Made by a program: the position numbers and the translations under genes. Of a stretch of 9,749 bases of DNA, positions 1 through 6,167 are shown piece after piece. How positions within the stretch are numbered: position 1 is the stretch's first letter; each line of letters begins with the position of its first letter. The notes under the pieces were generated by a model. The model was not told where the DNA came from and ran no database searches. It saw only the letters and a list, made by a program, of their open reading frames with translations. This DNA is from JBFWVD01 sp050246915 (GTDB taxonomy: Bacteria > Actinomycetota > Acidimicrobiia > Acidimicrobiales > Ilumatobacteraceae), in NCBI GenBank assembly GCA_050246915.1, contig JBFWVD010000138.1, positions 1-9,749 of the forward strand, in the 5' to 3' direction.

Positions 1-128
1 TGACGGTGGGCAACGTGTTCACGCCCGACCTGATCGAGACCTGGATCGACTACAAGCGCAACAACGAGATCCTGCCCGTGCAGATGCGTCCGCACCCGCA
101 CGAGTTCGAGCTCTACTACGACATCTGA
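1..128 (+). CDS. glnA: Type I glutamine synthetase, C-terminal fragment (5' truncated by window)
   Basis: The frame that opens at base 3 encodes 41 residues before a TGA at 126-128. It includes FTPDLIETWIDYK and ends RPHPHEFELYYDI. This is the conserved C-terminus of bacterial class I glutamine synthetase, in which HPxEFxxYY closes the last helix. The enzyme makes glutamine from glutamate, ammonia and ATP as a cytoplasmic dodecamer and is the entry point for ammonium assimilation. The catalytic domain and the adenylylation tyrosine lie outside the window, so nothing can be said about regulation. The fragment marks the core-genome side of this locus. Assignment to the family is firm. Which paralogue it is (glnA1 or another glnA copy) cannot be settled from 41 residues. 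Confidence 0.88.
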   Translation, partial: TVGNVFTPDLIETWIDYKRNNEILPVQMRPHPHEFELYYDI

Positions 129-162
129 TCCGAGGGTTTCCACCCTCTGTCAGTAGCCGTCG

Positions 163-223
163 AAAACGGCGCCTGACCTGCGGAAACGTCTTTCGACGTC
201 TTCCAACGGCAGGCGCCGTTTTT
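163..223 (+). terminator. Intrinsic terminator-like inverted repeat downstream of glnA
   Basis: AAAACGGCGCCTG at 163-175 is the perfect reverse complement of CAGGCGCCGTTTT at 210-222, and the right arm runs into five T residues at 219-223. The left arm also gives a T-tract on the opposite strand, so the element could work in both directions. The 34-base loop holds a second, imperfect pairing around two copies of ACGTC (about 186-200), which would shorten the effective loop. A separate 6-bp hairpin (GAGGGT/ACCCTC, 132-147) lies just after the glnA stop codon and has no T-tract. Position directly behind glnA and before the next gene supports a terminator role. Folding energy was not computed. 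Confidence 0.75.
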
Positions 224-297
224 CGTTGTCGTGCGTACCCAGTGCACCCCAAGAACGATCCTCACTGCGCACGGTCCGGGTGGCACACCTACGGGGT

Positions 298-1296
298 ATG
301 ACACTCTCCATCCACTCCCCCGACGAGCTGATCGCGGTGATCCCGCACTTGCTCGGCTTCAAGCCCGAAGAGTCCATCGTCTTCCTGCCGATGGGCTCCG
401 ACCTCCCGGTCGCCCGCGTCGACCTGCCAACCACGCCTCGTGATCGCGAGGTGGTGTGGCGGTCCATCCGCGACGCCTACGGCCGCTACTCCCACCCCGG
501 CTCCAGCATCGCCATCGTCTGCCTCACCGCGGACCGCGAGATGGCCACCGATGTCGGCCACGAGTTCGCGGCACGGTTCGACTCCATCGGCATCGACACC
601 CGCGCCATACTGTGGGCCGACGAGACCCGGTGGGCCGATCTCGACACCGGCGACATGGGCCTCCAGACCGACGCAGCCCGTGAGCGGATCGCGGCGGCCA
701 CTGTCCTGACCGGCCGAACACTGCCTGCCGTCACTCGCGACTCGCTCGCCGAGTCCCTCGTCGGCGACCGAGCGCCCTTGGCCAAGCTGCTGCCCGAGAC
801 CCGCGATGCCGCGCGCGAGAACACCGCGAGGTTGGAGGGCCGCTGGGCACTCGCCCGGATGCAGCGCTTCCAACGCGACGGCGTACGGCTCTCTGACCCC
901 GATGCCGCCCGGCTTCTCGTCGCTGTTGAGTCGATCCCGATCCGCGACCGGCTCTGGCTCGACATGAACCGGGGCAACGTCAGTTCCCACGTCGCGCTGT
1001 GGACCGACATGACCCAACGGGCGCCCGACGAAGTCCGCGCCGCCCCGGCATCGTTGCTCGGCTTCGCGAGCTGGTTGAGCGGGCACGGTGCGCTGGCATG
1101 GTGCGCACTCGACCAGGTACCCAAGGACAAGCCATACGCCCTCGCCAACCTCGTCGCCGCAGCCGTCCAGAGCGGGATGCACCCACGCGAGTGGGAAGCA
1201 TCGAAGACCCTGTCGACAGACCCCCGAGCGGAGGTATTCGCCCCCCACCCGCCGACTACCGAGCGAGGCGCCACTCGCCCGGTGATGGGGATGTGA
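298..1296 (+). CDS. DUF4192 domain-containing protein
   Basis: This is a 332-residue soluble protein with no signal peptide or membrane segment visible. It matches the DUF4192 pattern. An N-terminal block opens with a hydrophobic start and HLLGFKPEESIVFL (residues 17-30). A C-terminal block has LWTDM near residue 224, then PASLLGFASWLSGHGALAW near 240-258 and an ALANLVAAAVQSGMHP helix, where the family carries a recurrent PxxLLAxxxWxxGxGAxA motif. The biochemical role of DUF4192 is unknown. I chose the ATG at 298 because the conserved family start follows at once. An in-frame upstream start at 226 would add 24 residues that do not look like the family and would reach back almost to the terminator. 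The Shine-Dalgarno is weak (GGGG at 293-296 is too close), so initiation may be leaderless or weak. G/C is clearly higher here than in the cassette that follows. Confidence 0.85.
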   Translation: MTLSIHSPDELIAVIPHLLGFKPEESIVFLPMGSDLPVARVDLPTTPRDREVVWRSIRDAYGRYSHPGSSIAIVCLTADREMATDVGHEFAARFDSIGIDTRAILWADETRWADLDTGDMGLQTDAARERIAAATVLTGRTLPAVTRDSLAESLVGDRAPLAKLLPETRDAARENTARLEGRWALARMQRFQRDGVRLSDPDAARLLVAVESIPIRDRLWLDMNRGNVSSHVALWTDMTQRAPDEVRAAPASLLGFASWLSGHGALAWCALDQVPKDKPYALANLVAAAVQSGMHPREWEASKTLSTDPRAEVFAPHPPTTERGATRPVMGM

Positions 1297-1479
1297 GTGG
1301 GCATCATGGAGATCTCCTACCGCCACCGGCCGCCGACGAGCCTCACGGAGAGAGCGCTCGCCGGACTCATTGGACGGCGCCCCGCTCTGACTCGGCCTCT
1401 CACGCGGCTCGACCTTGCGCGCGGCGGCGCGATTAACTTCGTCCGCATCAATGTCGCCCGCCCCGATAGTCTCGGGTAG
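1297..1479 (+). CDS. Possible small ORF, 60 residues, function unknown
   Basis: A GTG at 1297 directly abuts the TGA of the DUF4192 gene (TGAGTG) and opens a 60-codon frame ending in TAG at 1477-1479. An internal ATG lies at 1306. By hand count, 48 of 60 third positions are G or C. In the first ~30 codons this frame is more biased than the two other forward frames, as expected for coding DNA in this organism. The product is basic and Arg/Pro-rich at the start, with no motif I recognise. The abutting start could allow reinitiation after DUF4192. Against it, there is no clear ribosome site, the length is within chance for G/C-rich DNA, and no family resemblance is seen. It may equally be untranslated leader of the next operon. 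Confidence 0.25.
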   Translation: MGIMEISYRHRPPTSLTERALAGLIGRRPALTRPLTRLDLARGGAINFVRINVARPDSLG

Positions 1480-1497
1480 AGCGACGAGAGGAAGCGC
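1462..1497 (+). promoter_or_regulatory. Leader of the ABC-3C operon: small hairpin and strong Shine-Dalgarno
   Basis: GAGAGGA at 1486-1492 lies five bases before the ATG at 1498. It is the best ribosome binding site on the forward strand here and fixes that start. Just upstream, CCCGA (1462-1466) and TCGGG (1472-1476) can form a 5-bp hairpin with a 5-base loop. TAGTCT at 1467-1472, inside it, fits a loose actinobacterial -10 (TAnnnT), but no matching -35 stands at 16-18 bases. The ribosome site is well supported. The hairpin is short and any regulatory role is a guess. Confidence 0.45.
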
Positions 1498-2739
1498 ATG
1501 ACCGAGGATCCGGCGGGCACCGCGGGCATACATGGTGCTGCCGCAAGCGCGCTGGGCTATCAGTACCAAGTGAACTGGGGCCTCATCGAGTTGCTGCGCC
1601 GAGGCGCAACCCGCCCAGATCAGTCCCTCACTCTCGAACTGCACGACGACGTCGCGTGGGACCAAGCCGGCCATCCAATTGAGCGGATCCAAGTGAAGCA
1701 TCACCTCGATCGCGAGGCCGCACTCACGGACGCAAGCGTGGACGTGTGGCGGACTCTGAAGGTGTGGATGGATACCGCGAGCCCTGCCGATCCCAACGGA
1801 GCACTCCTCGTGCTCGTTACCACTGCAACTGCCGGGCCAGGCAGTGCGGCTGCCTGGCTCCGACCCGATGAGGGGCGCGACGAATCCGCCGCGTTGGCAG
1901 CCCTCGTTGCAACGGCTGAGGCATCAACGAACCAGACAACGGCGCCTGCGCGAGAACAGTTCCTCACGCTGTCAGCGGCAGACCGCGAGGTCTTCATCTC
2001 AAGGGCTCAGGTCCTCGACGGACAACCCGGTGTTGCGGACCTCGACGCTCAGCTCAAACAGCATCTCTGGTTGTCCCTGCCCTCAGACGAGACACACGCC
2101 AACACTTATCTCGACCTGGTCTGGCGTTGGTGGTCAAGTGTCTCGCTCGATCTGCTCTTGGGCGTTCGAGCTTCGGTCGATGTACAAGAAGTACGCCAGC
2201 AGCTCGCCGGCATACGCGACATGTTCCAAGCTGACAACCTGCCGACTCTTGTCGAACTCGACGACGTCGACGAGTCCGCAACCGTGGACTTGCACGTTGA
2301 TCGTCCGTTCGTGCATCAGATGCGCTGGGTGCGGGTGAAGGTCGACAATCTTCGGACTGCCATCGTGGACTACCACCGAGCTGTTACGCAGACAACCAAC
2401 TGGCTGGATCGAGACCTCATCGGAATCGCCGAGTTGGAGAGGTTCGAGAGGAACCTGACGGACGAGTGGCGCCGAGCATACGGCGACATGATGGAGGATC
2501 TCCCCGACGACGCATCTGACGATGTGAAGGCCGAGATGGGCAGGGCTTTGCTTCGCAAGCTCCGAGACTCGACGGCGGTAACGGTCAGGAGCCGCTACAC
2601 CGACGCTTTCTTTGCCAGGGGCAAGCGCCACGAGCTTGCTGACGGCGGCTCGATCGGCTGGCACCCCGAGTTTCAGACTCTCTTGGAAAACCTCCTCGCT
2701 GGAAGCGACGAGGTCGCCTCCGGTGGTAGTGCTGCCTAA
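1498..2739 (+). CDS. ABC-3C effector: PD-(D/E)xK (DUF4297/Cap4-like) nuclease domain fused to ABC-3C C-terminal domain
   Basis: This is a 413-residue protein in two parts. The N-terminus carries G20-YQYQ, then LELHDD (E47, D50, D51) and IERIQVK (Q65-V-K67). This E...DD...QxK series is typical of the restriction-endonuclease fold of DUF4297/Cap4-type dsDNA nucleases, and all expected catalytic positions are present. From about residue 288 it carries the C-terminal domain shared by ABC-three-component systems: a DYHRA...Q...W start, ELERFERNLTDEW, an Arg-Tyr-Thr block near 375-380, and the closing GWHP (about 397-400). In this architecture the nuclease is the effector and the C-terminal domain is thought to couple it to the ABC module. 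It is the first of three genes read in the same direction. DNA cleavage is inferred from the intact motif. RNA cleavage is less likely. The ATG is set by the GAGAGGA site. Confidence 0.87.
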   Translation: MTEDPAGTAGIHGAAASALGYQYQVNWGLIELLRRGATRPDQSLTLELHDDVAWDQAGHPIERIQVKHHLDREAALTDASVDVWRTLKVWMDTASPADPNGALLVLVTTATAGPGSAAAWLRPDEGRDESAALAALVATAEASTNQTTAPAREQFLTLSAADREVFISRAQVLDGQPGVADLDAQLKQHLWLSLPSDETHANTYLDLVWRWWSSVSLDLLLGVRASVDVQEVRQQLAGIRDMFQADNLPTLVELDDVDESATVDLHVDRPFVHQMRWVRVKVDNLRTAIVDYHRAVTQTTNWLDRDLIGIAELERFERNLTDEWRRAYGDMMEDLPDDASDDVKAEMGRALLRKLRDSTAVTVRSRYTDAFFARGKRHELADGGSIGWHPEFQTLLENLLAGSDEVASGGSAA

Positions 2740-2783
2740 CTGCGAAGCCGGGGCAATCCCAGATGTGAACGTGACTCGCTGGC

Positions 2784-3281
2784 ATGCTTCGTAGTGTGAG
2801 CAGTTGGACAGAGCGTTCCCCGGCGGTGGCGGCCATGCTCAACCCTGCCCTGCTTGCTGTCGTCGCCAGCGCTGCCGCCGAAGAGTACACGCGGCTCAGC
2901 GGTGAGCCGATGCACTATGCCTTCCCCTACTTGGTCGCGCCCCTGGTCCTCCACCACGACACACGAGAAGCGCTACCTCGTCGGATCGACTCCCACCTCG
3001 CAACTTGGCTTCTCCGCAATCCGGTCCTTGCTGCCGGGTTCCCCGAGCGCGCAAAGTCCCTCACTCCCGCAGTCACCGAAGGTCTTCGGTTCGCCCTCAC
3101 CCACGGCTCTCTTTCCTTGACCGACTCCGGCCATCTGATCGGGGGCATCTCCGACAACGCTCGGCCCGCCAAGGTAGGCGACATCGCCGCGATCGTTGGG
3201 AAGTCAGGGTTCGTAGGACGCTGGCTAACGAAGCTCGACAAGCCCGCTACGGCGTTTGCTCTCCTCGGAGTTAGGCCGTAG
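2784..3281 (+). CDS. ABC-three-component system middle component
   Basis: This is a 165-residue protein with the features of the ABC-3C middle component: NPALL (20-24) near the N-terminus, the hydrophobic block FPYLVAPLVLHHDTREALP (47-65), W75 followed by NP, an ERA motif near 88-90, EGLRFALTHG (99-108), and a C-terminus of GRWLTKL then LLGVRP. Family members end in LLGV(R/K)P almost invariably. The protein is probably helical and is thought to bridge the ATPase and the effector; its exact biochemistry is not known. It starts 44 bases after the effector stop codon and ends five bases before the ATPase. The start is uncertain. The ATG at 2784 has no Shine-Dalgarno, and a GTG at 2796 (giving a start at Ser-Ser-Trp-Thr-Glu) fits the usual short N-terminus of the family at least as well. 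Confidence 0.88.
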   Translation: MLRSVSSWTERSPAVAAMLNPALLAVVASAAAEEYTRLSGEPMHYAFPYLVAPLVLHHDTREALPRRIDSHLATWLLRNPVLAAGFPERAKSLTPAVTEGLRFALTHGSLSLTDSGHLIGGISDNARPAKVGDIAAIVGKSGFVGRWLTKLDKPATAFALLGVRP

Positions 3282-3286
3282 ACAGC

Positions 3287-5320
3287 ATGCAGCTTCTGAC
3301 CATTTCACTCTATGGCCCAGGTGGCTCTCGACGAGATGTCGAGTTCACGCCGGGCCAACTGAACATCGTGACCGGAGAGTCCCAGACCGGCAAGTCCGCT
3401 CTTCTTACGATCGTCGAATACTGCCTAGGCCGCGACTCGATGCGAGTTCCAGCGGGACCAATCAGCGACACCGTTTCCTGGTACGGCGCACTGTGGCAAC
3501 TCAGTCCCGGCGCAAGGGCATTTGTCGGTCGGCCCGCCCCTGCACCAGGCCGAGCCTCGACCCAACAGGCGATGTTGGAGTTCGGCGACGATGCACTCGA
3601 ACCTCCGGAGAGTAGCGATCTTGTCGTCAACACCGACAGCGACTCGCTACGCGTCCAGCTCGGCCGACGAATCGGCATCGAGGAGAACCTGTCCTCGACG
3701 GCCGCCGGATCATTTCGTGTGCCACTGGAAGCAAACATCGGACATGCAACATGGCTGTGCCTCCAAGGGCAGAGCGAGATCGCGAACCCAAGTCAGCTCT
3801 TCCACAGACAGGGCGAACAAGGCATCGACCAAGCGTTGAAGGACACGCTCCCGTACTTCCTGGGCGCTGTGCCCGCAGACCAAGCGGTCAAGAAGGCGCG
3901 ACTCCGCGACGCAAGGAGAGATCTACAGCGCCTCGACTCCGCGCTCCGCGTCGCAGAAGATGCGGCGGCCAACCTGGACACGCGACTTGCTGCCGCCCTT
4001 TCTGAAGCGCACGCCGTCGGGCTTGTCGAGTCCACCGACTTCGAGGATCGCAAGCAGGTGCTCGATGCGCTGAATGCCGCTCGGGTCGCCAGGCCGTCCG
4101 AGGCGCCGATCGCAGACGTCGAGGCTCAGAACCGACGCCACGAACTTGCCACCGAACGTGATCGTCTTCGGCAGCAACTTCGGTCGGCGCTTGGCGACCG
4201 AGAGCTGCTCCTGGAACGGCGGCAGAGCGAGGCGGAGTACACCGAGGCGATCGCACTACATACCGGACGAATGACGAGCCTCGACCTCCTTCCCATCACC
4301 TCAGCAGCGCCTGAAAGCGATAGCCAGACCTCAACGACAGTCGATGAGATTGGTCATTCGTGCCCTGCCTGCGGCCAGCACCTTGAACAACCTGACGCCA
4401 CGGTGGGCCAGGTTGCGGCGCGTCTCAACGAGCTCCGCGTCGAGTTGGCTGAGCTTCACGCGGCCCCTCCGTCCCGCAGGTCCGAGATCGAACGCCTTGA
4501 CGAGGCGATTTCTGGGTTCCGTTCAGACCTGATCGCCACCGAGAGTGCCATCGAGTCCTTGCTTGCTTCCGAGCGGTCCGTCGAGGAACTCAACGCGATT
4601 GCGAACCGTGACTTTGTGAGGGGGCGCATCGACGCCCTTCTGTCGTCGGCGGCCAGCGCCGACGACCTGGAGGTCTTGAGACTCCGTCGCGATCGAGATG
4701 CCGTGGGGAGAACCGTTACGGCGCTTGAGGCGGAACTCGATGAGGATGACGAGCGGGAACAGTTGACGTCACGTCTGCTGTCAATCGGCGCCGACATGAC
4801 CGCCTACGCCGATCGCCTCAATCTTGAACACGCAGGAACCAGCGTGCGACTGGACCTCTCCCGGCTAACCGTCGTCACTGACCGTGACGGGGCCGGACCT
4901 GTTCCCCTCTGGAGGATCGGCAGCGCAGCCAACTGGATCGGATACCACCTGGTCGCGCACCTAGCGCTTCATCGCCACTTCGTCCGCAACGGCCGTCCCG
5001 TCCCTCGGTTCCTCATGCTCGACCAGCCAACGCAGGCGTACTACCCGTCGGAGGCTTCACGGGCCAGCGGCATCCCTGAGTCAGACGCCGACGCGCTCGC
5101 CGTCGAGGCAATGTTCAAACTCATCTTCGATGTCGTCGCCGAGTTGGCTCCGGACCTTCAGGTCATTGTCTGCGATCACGCCCACCTCAAGACAGACTGG
5201 TTCGAAGAGTCGATCCGACATGAATGGCGAAACGGCGTAAAGCTAGTCCCCGCAGAATGGATCGCTGCTCTCGACGCCCTATCCGCTGACGACGAAGGCG
5301 GCGAGATCAGGCCGGCTTGA
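3287..5320 (+). CDS. DUF3732 SMC/Rad50-like ATPase of the ABC-3C system
   Basis: This is a 677-residue split ABC ATPase. Walker A is GESQTGKS (30-37), after LNIVTG. A Q-loop-like segment CLQGQSEIANP lies at 158-168. Charged heptad-like helices at about 200-325 and 375-500 flank CPAC (C359, C362), a Rad50-hook-like CPxC at the tip. The second ATPase half has a degenerate signature (RIGSAANW, 543-550), Walker B FLMLDQP (575-581) and a DHAHL H-loop (630-634). The LxIxTGxSxTGKS start, DNVSW-like segment (here DTVSW, 61-65) and DQPTQxYxP are hallmarks of DUF3732. Walker B has Gln at the usual catalytic Glu position. As I recall this is normal for the family, and it suggests slow or gated hydrolysis. 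The protein probably senses DNA ends or structures and controls the effector. The gene starts five bases after the middle component, and its last 14 bases overlap the NERD gene on the other strand. Confidence 0.9.
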   Translation: MQLLTISLYGPGGSRRDVEFTPGQLNIVTGESQTGKSALLTIVEYCLGRDSMRVPAGPISDTVSWYGALWQLSPGARAFVGRPAPAPGRASTQQAMLEFGDDALEPPESSDLVVNTDSDSLRVQLGRRIGIEENLSSTAAGSFRVPLEANIGHATWLCLQGQSEIANPSQLFHRQGEQGIDQALKDTLPYFLGAVPADQAVKKARLRDARRDLQRLDSALRVAEDAAANLDTRLAAALSEAHAVGLVESTDFEDRKQVLDALNAARVARPSEAPIADVEAQNRRHELATERDRLRQQLRSALGDRELLLERRQSEAEYTEAIALHTGRMTSLDLLPITSAAPESDSQTSTTVDEIGHSCPACGQHLEQPDATVGQVAARLNELRVELAELHAAPPSRRSEIERLDEAISGFRSDLIATESAIESLLASERSVEELNAIANRDFVRGRIDALLSSAASADDLEVLRLRRDRDAVGRTVTALEAELDEDDEREQLTSRLLSIGADMTAYADRLNLEHAGTSVRLDLSRLTVVTDRDGAGPVPLWRIGSAANWIGYHLVAHLALHRHFVRNGRPVPRFLMLDQPTQAYYPSEASRASGIPESDADALAVEAMFKLIFDVVAELAPDLQVIVCDHAHLKTDWFEESIRHEWRNGVKLVPAEWIAALDALSADDEGGEIRPA

Positions 5321-6167
5321 ACTCGGCGGCAATGGCCTTCACGATGTCCGCCACGTCTACCGTCCCGCTCTCCTCCGCAAGCAGCTTTGCGAGGCGGTTC
5401 GGCCACAGTACGTGGACACCGCGCGTTATGAACGCTCCGCCGATCAGCGGCCAGTCGGCCTCGACGAAGCACAGTGAGCCGTTCACGGGGACGTCGCCGA
5501 CGAGACTCCTGACGAGATCGACCTGTTTGAGGACTCCATCGACGAGTTTGGTGCAGTTGCGTCGACCAACCAGCAACCGCTCGACCTTCGGTCGCAAGAT
5601 GCCACCCTCGACGCGCAACTCGGGCTTGCCCTTGTATAGCTTGGCGTCGATTACCCAGATGCCGGCGGTCGTGATCGCGATGTGGTCGATGTTCGCCTTC
5701 GTGCCGGGGATGCGTCGGTCGTGCAGCACGGCGACCGACTCCGACACCAAGGAGTCAAGACGAGCGCCGAGACGCTCCTCGCCCACTGCGCCTGTCGACC
5801 ACGCCTTCGTGCTCTGCTTCTCGTCGGAAAGAGCAACAGCGATGCCGCCGAGCTTGCCCCACTTCTGGCGCAGTCGTTCCTCGTCCTTGGCCTTGCGCCG
5901 CTCGTACTCACGTCGCGCCGACGACCCGGCCACGCCCGTGTCGGGTTCCGGCGGCGGCTCGACTGCCGCGGGCTCGGTCTCGATCTTGGGCACCAGCCCG
6001 GCGATCTCCACGGCCGACGGGCACTCGACGCATCGCACCGTCTTTGCCGATCGCTCATAGACCGCGTCAGCATGCGCAGGTAGGTCGGTTCCGCAGAGAC
6101 GACACACGCCGGCATAGCGGCGCTTCATACGCTTGTCGGCAGGCTTCCCATCAAGCGACTCGGTCAT
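5307..6167 (-). CDS. Zinc-ribbon plus NERD-domain nuclease-like protein
   Basis: This is a 286-residue protein. Near the N-terminus CxxC (C22, C25) and CxxC (C46, C49) form a likely Cys4 zinc ribbon. An acidic/proline linker (about 60-80) and a charged helix (84-104) follow. The NERD domain starts at GAVGEERLG (126-134) and includes NIDHIAI (D161) and WVIDAKLYKGK (D174, K176). These are the expected D...(D/E)xK residues of this endonuclease-fold family, with Asp in place of the commoner Glu. The rest ends in a conserved FVEADWPLIGG block near 224-234. I know similar Cys4-NERD proteins from many actinobacteria, generally encoded alone. Here the ATG overlaps the helicase stop codon in ATGA, which implies translational coupling. 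An alternative ATG at 6128 (residue 14) gives the usual short N-terminus of the family and may be the true start. Nuclease activity is inferred; a DNA-binding or housekeeping role remains possible. Confidence 0.85.
   Translation of the reverse strand: MTESLDGKPADKRMKRRYAGVCRLCGTDLPAHADAVYERSAKTVRCVECPSAVEIAGLVPKIETEPAAVEPPPEPDTGVAGSSARREYERRKAKDEERLRQKWGKLGGIAVALSDEKQSTKAWSTGAVGEERLGARLDSLVSESVAVLHDRRIPGTKANIDHIAITTAGIWVIDAKLYKGKPELRVEGGILRPKVERLLVGRRNCTKLVDGVLKQVDLVRSLVGDVPVNGSLCFVEADWPLIGGAFITRGVHVLWPNRLAKLLAEESGTVDVADIVKAIAAEFKPA

Noticed and set aside
1415..1439. A sigma-70-like promoter (TTGCGC ... TAACTT) before the ABC-3C operon
   Set aside because: The spacing is only 13 bases and the -35 match is poor, so I do not call it.
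289..1704. A 471-codon open frame on the minus strand opposite the DUF4192 gene
   Set aside because: It is a mirror frame kept open by high G/C. Its product matches nothing I recognise, and it runs across the DUF4192 gene, the ABC-3C ribosome site and the effector start.
3287..5320. RecN, Rad50 or Wadjet JetC as the identity of the large ATPase
   Set aside because: The N-terminal segment, the DQPTQxYxP Walker B and the gene neighbours fit DUF3732/ABC-3C. No MukBEF-like partners or Mre11 nuclease are next to it.
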